This document shows positions 34,673 through 43,541 of a DNA stretch of 64,000 nt, in pieces (the stretch's first letter is position 1; each line of letters begins with the position of its first letter). The DNA lies in contig JADJMO010000018.1 of the NCBI GenBank assembly GCA_016709545.1, positions 62,001 to 126,000 on the forward strand, in the 5' to 3' direction. Under the pieces are notes generated by a model. The model was not told where the DNA came from. It made no database searches and saw only the letters and a program-made list of their open reading frames with translations. Made by a program: the position numbers and the translations under genes. This DNA comes from Myxococcales bacterium (GTDB lineage: Bacteria > Myxococcota_A > Polyangia > Polyangiales > JADJMO01).

Positions 34673-36271
34673 ATGCCGCGCCGGGTTAGCTGGGTCGCTC
34701 CCGGACCGTCCCAGTCCGGTCCTCCGCTCCGGGTTGGCTTGGTCGCTCCCGGACCGTCCCAGTCCGGTCCTCCGCTCCGGGCTCGCCTCGCAGTCGGGCT
34801 GATCGCCGTGCTGGCGATGCTCGCGGTATGGCGCCTCGCGTTCGTGCGGGCCGGGCTCGACCTCGACACGGACGCTTACGGCCACCACGGGATCGGCCGC
34901 GAGCTCGCGATGCACCCCGGCGACCTGCGGGTGCACTGGGTGTGGCTCCCGCTCTGGCACTACCTGCAGGCGGCCATGGTGCCCCTCGGCGCCACGCTCG
35001 ACTGGGTGCGCAACCTCAACGTGTTCCTCGCGGCGCTCTCGCCGTGGCTCCTGTTCGTGATCCTCCGCGACCCGAAGACCCACGCGCCAACCGAGGACGC
35101 GGGCCGGAGAGACGCCGTCGCGCTCGTCGCGGCCCTGCTCACCGCGCTCTCGCCGATCGCGATGCAGATGGGCACCACGGGCCAGACGGAGCCGCTCGAC
35201 GCGCTCGGGGTCCTGCTCACCATCTGGGCGCTGCAGCGGCGGAGGTTCGTCGTCGCGGCGGTCGTGCTCGGGCTCGGCGTGATGCTCCGCTACGAGATGT
35301 GGGCGGTGTTCCTGTGCACCGGGCTCTTGATCGTCATCGAGCTCGCGCGGCCGGGCCTCGCATTCGGCGCGCGGCGCGAGGGCTGGAGCAAGCTCTGGAT
35401 GTTCGTCGCGGTGCTGGTGCCCGCGCTGGTGATCCTCGGCTGGGCGGCCCTGCGCGCGCCGGTCGACAACGGCTGGTTCAAGTTCCTCGGCTGGACCCAG
35501 AAGTTCGTGCACGACGCGCTCGGCATCAAGGGGCCCCTCGACCGCAGCCCCGTCCAGGTCTGGAAAGACCTCACCTACTACCCCTACGACATCGCGCTGC
35601 TCTGCTTCGGGCTGCCGCTCGCGCTCGTGCCGTTCGGCTTCTATCGCACGCTGCGGCGCGAGGGCCTCGCCTTCATGGGCCCGCTGTCGGCCGTGCTCGC
35701 GTTCATCACCTACGCGTGGCTGCAGCGCGGCTCGCTCGGCCTCACCCGCCACTTCGTCGCGGTGGTGCCGCTCTACGCCACGGCCGCCGCGCACGGCATG
35801 ATGGTGATCGCCGAGTTCCTCGAGCGGCGCCTGCACGAGCCGGGGCGCGCCCTCGGGATCGCCGCTTTCGTCACCCTCTCCATGGGCTCGACCCTGCTCA
35901 CGTTCGACCTGATGCGCGACTGGATGAACGACTGGTCGGAGAAGCAGCGCTCGATCTTCACCGACCGCTACGCCATCGCCGGCTACCTCAAGACCCTCCC
36001 GCCGAACGCCAGGATCTTCTGCGACGAGCCGAGCCTCGAGGTGTTCTCGGGCCTCTCGTACAAGCGCTTCTTGCGGCCCTACATCGGCAACGACGAGGCC
36101 TCGGTCGCCCGCGTCAAAGCGGTCGCGGTGACCGACGGCGAGGTCTACGTGGCCACCTGGTCGAGCAAGCTGCCCAAGCTGGTCGCCGCCGGCGCCCTCG
36201 TGTTCCGGCCGCCGGGCAGCCCGCCCAAGCTCGAGGACGGCGGGCTCGCGGTGGTGCGGCTCACCCGCTGA
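34673..36271 (+). CDS. polytopic membrane protein, GT-C glycosyltransferase-like
   Basis: 532 residues with about ten hydrophobic helices between residues 40 and 420. The first periplasmic loop after helix 1 reads FVRAGLDLDTDAYGHHGIG, an acidic pair where GT39/GT83-type (Pmt/ArnT) enzymes hold their catalytic Asp. The C-terminal ~110 residues are soluble. This is the basis for calling it a dolichyl-phosphate-mannose-type transferase; transporters cannot be excluded. The first ~35 residues come from a 48-bp tandem repeat, so the true start may lie downstream or the repeat may have been inserted in frame. Confidence 0.65.
   Translation: MPRRVSWVAPGPSQSGPPLRVGLVAPGPSQSGPPLRARLAVGLIAVLAMLAVWRLAFVRAGLDLDTDAYGHHGIGRELAMHPGDLRVHWVWLPLWHYLQAAMVPLGATLDWVRNLNVFLAALSPWLLFVILRDPKTHAPTEDAGRRDAVALVAALLTALSPIAMQMGTTGQTEPLDALGVLLTIWALQRRRFVVAAVVLGLGVMLRYEMWAVFLCTGLLIVIELARPGLAFGARREGWSKLWMFVAVLVPALVILGWAALRAPVDNGWFKFLGWTQKFVHDALGIKGPLDRSPVQVWKDLTYYPYDIALLCFGLPLALVPFGFYRTLRREGLAFMGPLSAVLAFITYAWLQRGSLGLTRHFVAVVPLYATAAAHGMMVIAEFLERRLHEPGRALGIAAFVTLSMGSTLLTFDLMRDWMNDWSEKQRSIFTDRYAIAGYLKTLPPNARIFCDEPSLEVFSGLSYKRFLRPYIGNDEASVARVKAVAVTDGEVYVATWSSKLPKLVAAGALVFRPPGSPPKLEDGGLAVVRLTR
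34681..34776 (+). repeat. tandem 48-bp repeat (two copies) inside the GT-C-like coding start
   Basis: Two copies of 48 bp, starting at 34681 and 34729, differ at a few bases and encode two 16-residue units ending VAPGPSQSGPPL. Each contains the small hairpin CCGGAC / GTCCGG separated by seven bases. A further partial unit (CCGGGCT) begins at 34777. The palindromic core suggests a REP-like element. Confidence 0.75.
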
Positions 36272-36272
36272 G

Positions 36273-36294
36273 AATGTGAGCGGTCGATCGGGGG
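36273..36294. promoter_or_regulatory. degenerate TetR half-site upstream of coq4
   Basis: AATGTGAGCG followed by a poorly matching right half (CGATC in place of CGCTC). It sits 81 bp upstream of the clear operator in the same control region and may be a secondary or decayed site. Confidence 0.35.
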
Positions 36295-36353
36295 CCGCGC
36301 GACGATCGGCGGAGAAATTCGGGGTCGGAGCGCGTCGACGAACGCGAGTGGCG

Positions 36354-36375
36354 AATGTGAGCGACCGCTCGTATT
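36354..36375. promoter_or_regulatory. probable TetR operator upstream of coq4
   Basis: A 22-bp palindrome of the form AATnnGAGCG, two bases (AC), CGCTCnnATT, lying 31 bp before the Coq4 start. The same left half and inverted right half occur at the tetR start (37689-37710), so a single regulator probably binds both. Confidence 0.7.
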
Positions 36376-36405
36376 TTGGGAGCACCCCACCGAGGAGGTC
36401 TCCCC

Positions 36406-37062
36406 ATGGCGTCTGCGCTCGTCCGCCGCATCCAAGCCCTTCGCTGCTTCGTCGTCCTCGCCCGCGATCCGCGGCGGCTGGACGTGGTCTTCTCCCTCCG
36501 CGAGTCGCTGGACGACCCGAGCGCCCTCGAGCCCGTCCTGACCCGCCTGCGGGCGCTCCCCGTCCCGTCCGCCGCCCTCCGCACGCGGCCGCGCATGCCG
36601 CGCATCGATCTCGCCACGCTGCGGGCGATGCCGGTGGGCTCGGTCGGCCACGCCTACGCGAGCTTCATGGACGGCCAGGGCCTCGACCCGAACGCCATCC
36701 CGAAGCTCGAGGCCACGGACGACGCGGGCTACCTCACGGCGCACCTCTACGAGACCCACGACGTCTGGCACGTGATCACGGGGTTCGCCCCCGACGTCGC
36801 GGGAGAGCTGGGGCTGCAGGCGTTCTACCTGGCGCAGCTCGAGGGACCGCTGCCGGTGGCGATCCTCGCCGCGGGCCTGCTCAACACGCTCGGCACCCTC
36901 GGCGAGGCGCGGGCACGCATGGACGCCATCGTGCGCGGCTGGGAGCTCGGCAACCGCGCCCGGCCCCTCTTCGGCGTGCGCTGGGGCGACCTCTTCGCGC
37001 GGCCGCTCGTCGAGGTGCGCCGTGAGCTCGGCGTCGAGCCGGCGCTCGCCGCCGCCGCGTGA
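36406..37062 (+). CDS. Coq4 family protein (ubiquinone biosynthesis)
   Basis: 218 residues from ATG 36406, preceded by GAGGAGG. The Coq4 zinc motif H-D-x-x-H-x11-E is present as HDVWHVITGFAPDVAGE near residues 126-142. In mitochondria and some bacteria Coq4 is needed for coenzyme Q synthesis, recently linked to ring decarboxylation-hydroxylation. In myxobacteria, which mostly use menaquinone, such proteins may have a different prenyl or lipid substrate. A TetR operator lies directly upstream, and the tetR gene converges from the other side with a 6-bp gap. No other coq gene is in the window. Confidence 0.85.
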   Translation: MASALVRRIQALRCFVVLARDPRRLDVVFSLRESLDDPSALEPVLTRLRALPVPSAALRTRPRMPRIDLATLRAMPVGSVGHAYASFMDGQGLDPNAIPKLEATDDAGYLTAHLYETHDVWHVITGFAPDVAGELGLQAFYLAQLEGPLPVAILAAGLLNTLGTLGEARARMDAIVRGWELGNRARPLFGVRWGDLFARPLVEVRRELGVEPALAAAA

Positions 37063-37068
37063 CCGGCT

Positions 37069-37686
37069 TCACTTCACCAGGTACCGCAGCACCAGGTCGA
37101 CGACCTCGTCCTCCAGCACGGCTGGGTCGATCGCGGCGTCGCCGAGCACGCCCGCGTGCACGGCGGCCTCGACGGCGTGCGACACGATGAACGCCGCGAC
37201 CGCCGGGTCCTTCACGCGCACGCCGTGGGGGCGACGCTCGAGCCAGGCCCGCACGGCGCCGGCGGCGTGCACCTCGATGTCCTCGATGAGCGTCTTGAGC
37301 TTGCCGATGCGCGGGATCTGCTCGGAGAGCACTCGGTGCAGCGCGCGGTCGCGTCCGTGGGCCTCGATGATGCCCCGCACGATCTCGCGGATCGCGACCT
37401 CGGGCGGCGAGTCCACGTGGGCGGCGATCCGCTCGAGCACGAGCCCCATCACGCGCTCGCGGTGCCGCTCGGCGAGGGCCGCGACGAGCGCCTCCTTGCT
37501 CGGGAAGTACTGGTAGAGCGACCCGACGCTCACCCCGGCGGCGGCCGCGACCTTGTTGGTCGAGAGGTGGTCGTAGCCGTCCTTGCCGAGCAGTCGCGCC
37601 GTCGCCTGCAGGATGACCTCCACGGTGGCGGTCGCGCGCGCCTGGGTGGGCTGCTTGCGCGGCGCGGTGCGGAGTCGAGGGCCCAT
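37069..37686 (-). CDS. TetR family transcriptional regulator
   Basis: 205 residues from ATG 37686. N-terminal helix-turn-helix: VILQATARLLGKDGYDHLSTNKVAAAAGVS... then GSLYQYFPSKEALVAAL, the classic TetR recognition helix end. The C-terminal ligand domain is all-helical and unlike any I can name. The palindrome at 37689-37710 touches its own start and is shared with the coq4 promoter, so it likely represses itself and coq4. The ligand is probably a small lipid or quinone-related compound, by inference from coq4. A much longer frame upstream on this strand is not coding. Confidence 0.88.
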   Translation of the reverse strand: MGPRLRTAPRKQPTQARATATVEVILQATARLLGKDGYDHLSTNKVAAAAGVSVGSLYQYFPSKEALVAALAERHRERVMGLVLERIAAHVDSPPEVAIREIVRGIIEAHGRDRALHRVLSEQIPRIGKLKTLIEDIEVHAAGAVRAWLERRPHGVRVKDPAVAAFIVSHAVEAAVHAGVLGDAAIDPAVLEDEVVDLVLRYLVK

Positions 37687-37688
37687 CG

Positions 37689-37710
37689 AATGTGAGCGTA
37701 CGCTCGCATC
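37689..37710. promoter_or_regulatory. probable TetR operator at the tetR start
   Basis: AATGTGAGCG, TA, CGCTCGCATC: the central GAGCGTACGCTC is a perfect palindrome, with ATG(T/C) / (G/A)CAT flanks. It begins 2 bp upstream of the tetR ATG and also lies in front of the divergent lipoprotein gene at 37768. Confidence 0.7.
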
Positions 37711-37767
37711 CACGGGGCCGAAAGCGACCTGACGACGCGGTCGCGCTCTGCTAGTCCCTGCGCCCCC

Positions 37768-38475
37768 ATGGCGCGCCGAACCACCCTCCGCATCCTCCCC
37801 TTCGTGCTCGTGTTCACCGTCGCTTGCGGCGACGACGCTGCCTCGACGACCGCCGACGACACCGGCGTCGACACCGGCGTCGACACGGGCACGGCCGCGG
37901 ACGCCTCGGGCGACTCGGGCGCGACCGACACAAGTGCGGCCGACACGGGCGCGAGCGACACGGGCGCGACGACCGACAGCGGCACCGACGGTGCACTCAC
38001 CGACGGCGACGCCGTCGCCACGGACACCGCCACCAGCACGGACACGGGCGCGGCGAGCGACACCGCCTCGGACGCCGCTGGCTGCCACACCCTCGTCTGG
38101 GGCGGCGCCGAGCTCACCTTCGCCAAGGTCACCTCGCTCCCGACGATGACCGGTGGCACGATCGCGACCGGCATCTACGACGCGACCGCCGTGCAGACCA
38201 CCGGCACGCTGACCGGCAAGTACCGCGGCACCTGGCAGTTCGATCCCGGCGGCACCATGAAGATCTACGAGGCGGTCGCCTCCGGCGACGCGGCGCTCCC
38301 GACGCCGACCCCCAAGACCCTCACCTGGTCGACGGCCGCCTCCACGCTCTCGCGCACGCAGACCTGTGGTGGCACCACCGCCTTCTCCAATGGCTACACC
38401 GTGCGCACGGTCGGCGCCGACACCTTCCTCGACGTACAGTCCGGCACCCTGCAGTTCACCTTCAAGAAGCGCTGA
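37768..38475 (+). CDS. lipoprotein with Thr/Asp/Ser-rich linker
   Basis: 235 residues. Signal with lipobox (VFTVACGDD), then a ~75-residue stretch of Asp, Thr, Ala, Ser and Gly (TDTGAxDTG units), then a ~130-residue globular domain that looks beta-rich (GKYRGTWQFDPGGTMKIYEA) with two cysteines. No recognised family. Its promoter lies beside the TetR operator, so it might be regulated together with tetR. Confidence 0.65.
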   Translation: MARRTTLRILPFVLVFTVACGDDAASTTADDTGVDTGVDTGTAADASGDSGATDTSAADTGASDTGATTDSGTDGALTDGDAVATDTATSTDTGAASDTASDAAGCHTLVWGGAELTFAKVTSLPTMTGGTIATGIYDATAVQTTGTLTGKYRGTWQFDPGGTMKIYEAVASGDAALPTPTPKTLTWSTAASTLSRTQTCGGTTAFSNGYTVRTVGADTFLDVQSGTLQFTFKKR

Positions 38476-38508
38476 CGAGGGCCCCGCCAACGCGCGTATC
38501 CTCGCGGA

Positions 38509-41500
38509 ATGCGCCTCGGCCCCTTCGAGCTCGCGGAGCGCCTCGGGCGCGGCGGCATGGCCGAGGTGTTCGCGGGTCGACACGAGGGGCAGGGGGTCGA
38601 CGTCGCGGTGAAGCTCCTCCGCGTCCACGACCACGCCCACGCCGCCGCCCTCACCTCGGCGTTCCGCCGGGAGGCCGAGCGGCTCGCCGCCCTCGATCAC
38701 CCGAGCATCGTCACCGTGCTCGACGCGGGCACGCTGCCCGAGGTGCTCGTACACCGCGCGGGGCGCTTCGAGGCGGGAACGCCCTACTTCGTGATGGAGC
38801 GAGCGAGCCGCTCGCTCGACGCGCTCGGCCGACCCCTCGCGTGGCGTGAGGTCGTCGACGTCGCGCACGCGCTGCTCGACGCGCTCGCCCACGCCCACGC
38901 GCGCGGCTTCGTGCACCGCGACCTCAAGCCGGGCAACGTGCTCGTCCACGACGGTGGGCACGCGCGCTCGCCGATCCAGCTCGGCGACTTCGGCATCGCG
39001 CACGCGCTCGACGGCGTCGGGGCGGAGCTGCTCCGCGAGGGGCTGGTCGGCACGCCCGGATTCATGGCACCCGAGCAGATCCGTGGGCAGTTCCGCGATC
39101 TCGGTCCTTGGACCGATCTCTATGCCCTGGGCGTCACCCTCCACGTGCTCCTCACCGGCGTCTCGCCATTCCCGGCGCGCACCCCGCAGCAGCTCCTCGT
39201 GGCGCAGCTCGCCGCGGAGCGCCTCCCCGCGCTGCCCGCCGCGATCGGGGCACCGCCTGCGCTGCAGGAATTCCTGTTCGCGACGACGGAGGTCGACCCC
39301 CGCCGACGAGTGCGGCGCGCGGCGGACGCGGCCCGCTTGCTGCTCGGCCTCGGCCCGCGTTCGTCGACCGCCCCTCGTGCTCGGGTCGACGGCACGAGCC
39401 CTACCGCGCAGCCGACCCTCGCAGTCTTCGAAGGCTCGCTCGCGCACGCGGCCACGGTGCTCGCCGAGCTCCCCTTCGAGCGGAGTGCGTCGGGGTCGGT
39501 CCCGCCGCCGCGGATCGGAGCCGTGGGCGACACGGTGCCTTCCACGTGGCGCACCCCGGGGCCCAAGCGTCGGCTCGCGCTCGTCGGCGCGGGGCTCTCG
39601 TTGTACGGCGTGCGGGCGATCCCGCTCGCGGGGCGCAGGGCGGACCGCGACGCCCTCTGGGCGGCCCTCGGCGCGACCGTGCGCGATCGGCGCGCCGGCG
39701 TGATCCACCTGCGGGGCACGTCGGGGGTCGGCAAGACCCGCCTCGCGCAGTGGCTCGGGGTGCGCGCCCACGAGCTCGGGGTGGCCGAGGTGCTCGTCGC
39801 ACGGCACGGACCGGAGCGAGGCGCGTTCGACGGGCTGCGATCGGCGTTCGTCCGTCACCACGCCTGCGCGGACCTCGACGAGGGACAGCTCGCCGAGCGC
39901 CTCCGAGCGCGGCTCCACCTCGACGACCGGTTCGATCTCGCGACGGTGGTCCGCTACCTCGCGGCCGCGGCGAGCCCAGGTGCGCGGGTCGCGACCGATG
40001 CGGGCAACGATCTCCACGCGCTGCGGTTGCTCCTCACCCAGGAGGCCCGCCCGTGGGTGGTCGTCGTGGACGACGTGCAGTGGGCCGACGAGGCCGCCGC
40101 CGCGATCGCGGCCCTCGTGGGCGCGCCGCTCCCCGTCCTCTTCGTCACGACCGAGCAGGCGGGCGCGCCCGGGGCCTCGAGCGGCGCGCTCGCCTCCCTC
40201 GATCGGGCACTGCACGCAGGTCGAGGGCGTGTGCTGGAGCTCGGCCCGCTCAGCGAGGACGAGCACCACACGCTCGTGGAGGAGCTGTTGCGCCTCGAAC
40301 CTTCGCTGGCCCGGCGCATCGCGCTACGCACCGCCGGCAGCCCCCTCTTCGCCGTCGAGCTGGTGGGCGACTGGGTGCGGCGCGGCAAGCTCGTCGTCGG
40401 CGAGGGGGGCTTCGAGCTCGCGCCCGGCGCCGATTTCGAGCTGCCCGACGACCTCCACGCGGTGTGGCTCGAGCGCGTCGCGGGCCTGATTGGAGACGAT
40501 GCGCGTCGAGGGACGCTCCTCGAACTCTCGGCGATGCTCGGGAGCCGAGTGGCGCTCGCGGAGTGGACGAGGGGCGCCGCCTCGATCGGGGAGGAGGGCG
40601 TGGAGTCCTTGGCGCTCGAGATGCTCCGCGAGGGCCTCTTCGTGCGCGAGCCCGACGCGCCGGACGTCGTGCGCTTCGTCCACGGCCTCCTGCGCGAGAG
40701 CCTGCTCCGCCGCGCCCGCGAGCACGACCGCTCGTCCGCCCTCGCGCGCGCCGTCGCCGAGCTGCTGGAAGTGGACGCCACGCGCGGGACCGCTGGTGCT
40801 GCCGAGCGCCTCGCGCGCCACTACCTCTCGCATCCGACGCTCGGCGACGCGCATCCATGGCTGCTCCGCGGCGCCGCCGAGCGCCGCACGGGGTGCGAGT
40901 TCGCGGCGGCCCTCGCGTTGCTCGACGAGGCCGCGGCGATCTCGAAGGAGTCGGTCGTGAGCCCGCGCACCGCGCCCGCGCTCTTGCTCCGCTCCTGGAC
41001 GCTGCGCCTCGCCAGCGATTTCCCCCGGGCCCTCGCGGCGGCCGAGCGCGTGCTCTTCGAGATCGGCCGCCCGGAGCTCGCCCCGTTCGCGGCCGAGGCC
41101 CACCTGCGTCGAGCCGACGTCGACGTGCGCATCGGTCGGGTCGATCGGGCGTGCGAGGACCTCGAGGTCGCGCGCGCTGGCTTCGCGGCGGTCGGCGACG
41201 TCCAGGGCTTCGGCGTCGCGACCTGGGTCCGCGCGTGGATCGACGTCTTCCGCGGGGAGCTCGTGGGCCCGGTGGAGGCCCTCGAGGTGTTGCGGGAGCG
41301 GCTCGACCGACCCGCGGCGCCCCCGCCCGGTGCGACCCACGTGCTCTGGGCGCTGGCCTATGCCTTCCTCGCCCGCGGCGATCTCCTCGACGCCGAGCGC
41401 ACCTACGAAGCCGCCGAGGTGACCGCCACGCGCTTCCACAATCGACTGGCCGTCGCCCACATCCGAGCGGGTCAGGCGCAGCTCGCGAGGCTGCGCGGCG

Positions 41501-41955
41501 ATCACCTGCGAGCGCACGAACTCGCGGAGGTGTCGCTCGAGGTGTTCCGCCTCCTCGGCGCCAGCGAGACGCACTTCGGCGAGCTCGCCCTCGGCCTGTC
41601 GCTCGCCGATCTCGGTCGCTTCGACGACGCCTTGCACGTCCTCGAGTCCTCGGCCGAAGAGCTGCGAATCACGGGCCGCTCGGGCTTCGCGGCGCGGACC
41701 TCGCTCTTCGCCGCGCTCGTGAGGGTGCGCGCGGGCGACGAACGCGGAGCGGCGCCAGCTCTGGCGTCGAGCCGTGTGGTGGTGGAGGAGGTGGGGTTGC
41801 GCGAGGCGCTGCTCGCCCGCGAGGCGCTGGTCGCGAGATCGTGCGCGCGCGACACGACGCTCGTGGACGCGCTCGAACGCTGCGCGGCGACCCAGCTCGC
41901 CACCGCGTTCTTCCAGGGCGCCTTGCCCGAGAGCCTCGGCCCCGACGCCGCCTGA
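38509..41955 (+). CDS. Ser/Thr protein kinase with AAA ATPase and TPR-like region
   Basis: 1148 residues. Kinase domain ~1-270: glycine loop GRGGMAEV (13-20), lysine in VAVKLL (35), HRDLKPGN with catalytic Asp138, and DFG at 160-162. Then an AAA_16-type NTPase: Walker A GTSGVGKT near 403-410, Walker B VVVVDDVQWAD near 520. From ~750 a helical TPR-like repeat array runs to the end. This kinase-ATPase-TPR order is common in myxobacteria and resembles signalling STAND proteins. It has no obvious transmembrane helix, so it is cytoplasmic. Its target is unknown. It is convergent with argD. Confidence 0.9.
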   Translation: MRLGPFELAERLGRGGMAEVFAGRHEGQGVDVAVKLLRVHDHAHAAALTSAFRREAERLAALDHPSIVTVLDAGTLPEVLVHRAGRFEAGTPYFVMERASRSLDALGRPLAWREVVDVAHALLDALAHAHARGFVHRDLKPGNVLVHDGGHARSPIQLGDFGIAHALDGVGAELLREGLVGTPGFMAPEQIRGQFRDLGPWTDLYALGVTLHVLLTGVSPFPARTPQQLLVAQLAAERLPALPAAIGAPPALQEFLFATTEVDPRRRVRRAADAARLLLGLGPRSSTAPRARVDGTSPTAQPTLAVFEGSLAHAATVLAELPFERSASGSVPPPRIGAVGDTVPSTWRTPGPKRRLALVGAGLSLYGVRAIPLAGRRADRDALWAALGATVRDRRAGVIHLRGTSGVGKTRLAQWLGVRAHELGVAEVLVARHGPERGAFDGLRSAFVRHHACADLDEGQLAERLRARLHLDDRFDLATVVRYLAAAASPGARVATDAGNDLHALRLLLTQEARPWVVVVDDVQWADEAAAAIAALVGAPLPVLFVTTEQAGAPGASSGALASLDRALHAGRGRVLELGPLSEDEHHTLVEELLRLEPSLARRIALRTAGSPLFAVELVGDWVRRGKLVVGEGGFELAPGADFELPDDLHAVWLERVAGLIGDDARRGTLLELSAMLGSRVALAEWTRGAASIGEEGVESLALEMLREGLFVREPDAPDVVRFVHGLLRESLLRRAREHDRSSALARAVAELLEVDATRGTAGAAERLARHYLSHPTLGDAHPWLLRGAAERRTGCEFAAALALLDEAAAISKESVVSPRTAPALLLRSWTLRLASDFPRALAAAERVLFEIGRPELAPFAAEAHLRRADVDVRIGRVDRACEDLEVARAGFAAVGDVQGFGVATWVRAWIDVFRGELVGPVEALEVLRERLDRPAAPPPGATHVLWALAYAFLARGDLLDAERTYEAAEVTATRFHNRLAVAHIRAGQAQLARLRGDHLRAHELAEVSLEVFRLLGASETHFGELALGLSLADLGRFDDALHVLESSAEELRITGRSGFAARTSLFAALVRVRAGDERGAAPALASSRVVVEEVGLREALLAREALVARSCARDTTLVDALERCAATQLATAFFQGALPESLGPDAA

Positions 41956-42021
41956 CAGAGTCTGTGAATCCATGTCGGCCGCCCATGGAGGCTGCCGATG
42001 CTTCGCTCCACTTCGTTTCGC

Positions 42022-43245
42022 TCAGCCGAGCGAGGCGGCGGCGCGGTCGAGGCGCTCGAAGGCCTCGTCCAGGATGGAACGCGGCACGTTCAGCGGCGGC
42101 GTGAAGCGGAGCACGCGCTCGCTCGCGACCGACAGGAGCACGCCCTCGTTGCGGGCGGCCACCAGCAACTGACGGGCTTCGAAGCCCTTCTGCATCAGGA
42201 GCCCGCGGAGCAGCCCCGCGCCGCGCTCGCCGGCGAGCACCTTCGGGTGACGCGCCGCGAGCGCCGAGAGCCCCTGCGACAGGTGCTCGGCCATCTCGTT
42301 CACGTGGGCGAGCAGACCCTCGTCCTCGATCGCGTCGAGGATCGCGTTGGCGGCCGCACAGGCGAGGGGGTTGCCGCCGAACGTGGTGCCGTGGGTGCCC
42401 GGCGAGAGCACCGAGTCGAGCTCGGCGCGGACCAGCATCGCGCCGATCGGCACGCCACCGCCGAGACCCTTGGCCAGCGCGACGACGTCGGGCTCGATGA
42501 AGGGGTCGGCCTCGAACGCGAAGAAGCGGCCCGTGCGACCGACGCCGGTCTGCACCTCGTCGAGCACCAAGAGGGCGCCGATCTCGCGGGTGATGGCGCG
42601 GAGCCCGGCGAGGAACCCCGGGGGCGCCGGCAGCACGCCGCCTTCGCCCTGCACCGGCTCGACGACGATCGCGCAGATCTCCTTGGGGTGCGCGGCCACG
42701 GCCTGGTGCACCTGCTCGAGGTCGCCGTAGTCGACGTGGGTCACGCGCTCGACGTCGCAGTCGAACCCCTCCCAGTACTTGGGGGTGCCGGTGAGGGGCA
42801 GGGCGCCGAGGGTGCGGCCGTGGAAGGCGTTCTTGAACGCGACGAACCGCGTGCGGTTCGGCTCTCCGGCGAGGAACGCGCGGCGGCGCGCGAGCTTCAC
42901 GCAGGCCTCGATGGCCTCGGTGCCGCTGTTGCAGAAGAACGCGCGGGGGAGGGCGCCCCCCGTCTTGCTGGCGAGGCGCTCGGCCAGGCGCGCCGCCTGG
43001 GCGTTGTAGACCAGGTTGGTCGTGTGCAGCAGCTTGCCCACCTGCTCGGTGAGCGCGGCGGTGAGCTTCGGGTGGCCGTGCCCGAGCGTGGAGACCGCGA
43101 TGCCCGCGTAGAGATCGAGGTAGCGCTTGCCGTCCTCGTCCCAGAGCTCGCAGCCCTTGCCCCGGGCGAGCGCGATGGGGGCCTGGCGGTAGTTGCCGAG
43201 GAGGTGCTGCTGGGCCTGGGCGGTGACGTCGGCGTTCGTCGGCAT
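42022..43245 (-). CDS. argD: acetylornithine/succinyldiaminopimelate aminotransferase
   Basis: 407 residues, standard for class III PLP aminotransferases. Visible landmarks: YLDLYAGIAVSTLGHGHP near 42, NSGTEAIEACVKLARR near 105, LLVLDEVQTGVGRTG near 220 (the PLP-stacking Asp), and VVALAKGLGGGVPIGA near 253, which holds the PLP lysine. The GTHGTTFGGNPLA loop follows. It converts N-acetylglutamate semialdehyde to N-acetylornithine in arginine synthesis and can serve lysine synthesis. No other arg gene is adjacent. Confidence 0.9.
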   Translation of the reverse strand: MPTNADVTAQAQQHLLGNYRQAPIALARGKGCELWDEDGKRYLDLYAGIAVSTLGHGHPKLTAALTEQVGKLLHTTNLVYNAQAARLAERLASKTGGALPRAFFCNSGTEAIEACVKLARRRAFLAGEPNRTRFVAFKNAFHGRTLGALPLTGTPKYWEGFDCDVERVTHVDYGDLEQVHQAVAAHPKEICAIVVEPVQGEGGVLPAPPGFLAGLRAITREIGALLVLDEVQTGVGRTGRFFAFEADPFIEPDVVALAKGLGGGVPIGAMLVRAELDSVLSPGTHGTTFGGNPLACAAANAILDAIEDEGLLAHVNEMAEHLSQGLSALAARHPKVLAGERGAGLLRGLLMQKGFEARQLLVAARNEGVLLSVASERVLRFTPPLNVPRSILDEAFERLDRAAASLG

Positions 43246-43278
43246 GGGGCCGGCGTCTAGCGTCGCTGCGCGCGCGCG

Positions 43279-43479
43279 TCAGTCCTTCCGGACCTCTTGC
43301 TCCACCGTCTTGCCCGCGTGCTCGACGCCCTTGCCCAGGGCCTTGGCCTCCTTGGTGGAGACGATGGCGGCGCAGTGCTGGTAGAGCGTCCGCTCGCCGA
43401 GCGGCACCGTGAAGAACGCGAGCACCGCGAGGCCCAGCACCAGGAGGTTCACGGCCCGTTTCACCAGCTCCCCGAGCAT
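43279..43479 (-). CDS. small membrane protein downstream of the lipase promoter
   Basis: 66 residues from ATG 43479 (MLGELVKRAVNLLVLG). An in-frame start at 43530 would reach toward the lipase gene's control region. One hydrophobic helix (~8-27), then a polar, Lys/Glu-rich tail (STKEAKALGKGVEHAGKTVE). A 33-bp gap separates it from argD, so it may be in an operon with argD. No family recognised. Confidence 0.5.
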   Translation of the reverse strand: MLGELVKRAVNLLVLGLAVLAFFTVPLGERTLYQHCAAIVSTKEAKALGKGVEHAGKTVEQEVRKD

Positions 43480-43541
43480 CGGCGTCAGAATGCCCAATCG
43501 ACGCTTGCCCGGCCAAGTTCGTTCGAGCAAGGTCGCGGGGC

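Noticed and set aside
37069..40269. 1066-residue minus-strand frame extending the TetR gene upstream
   Set aside because: Only the last 205 residues resemble a protein family. The rest is antisense to the kinase and the lipoprotein.
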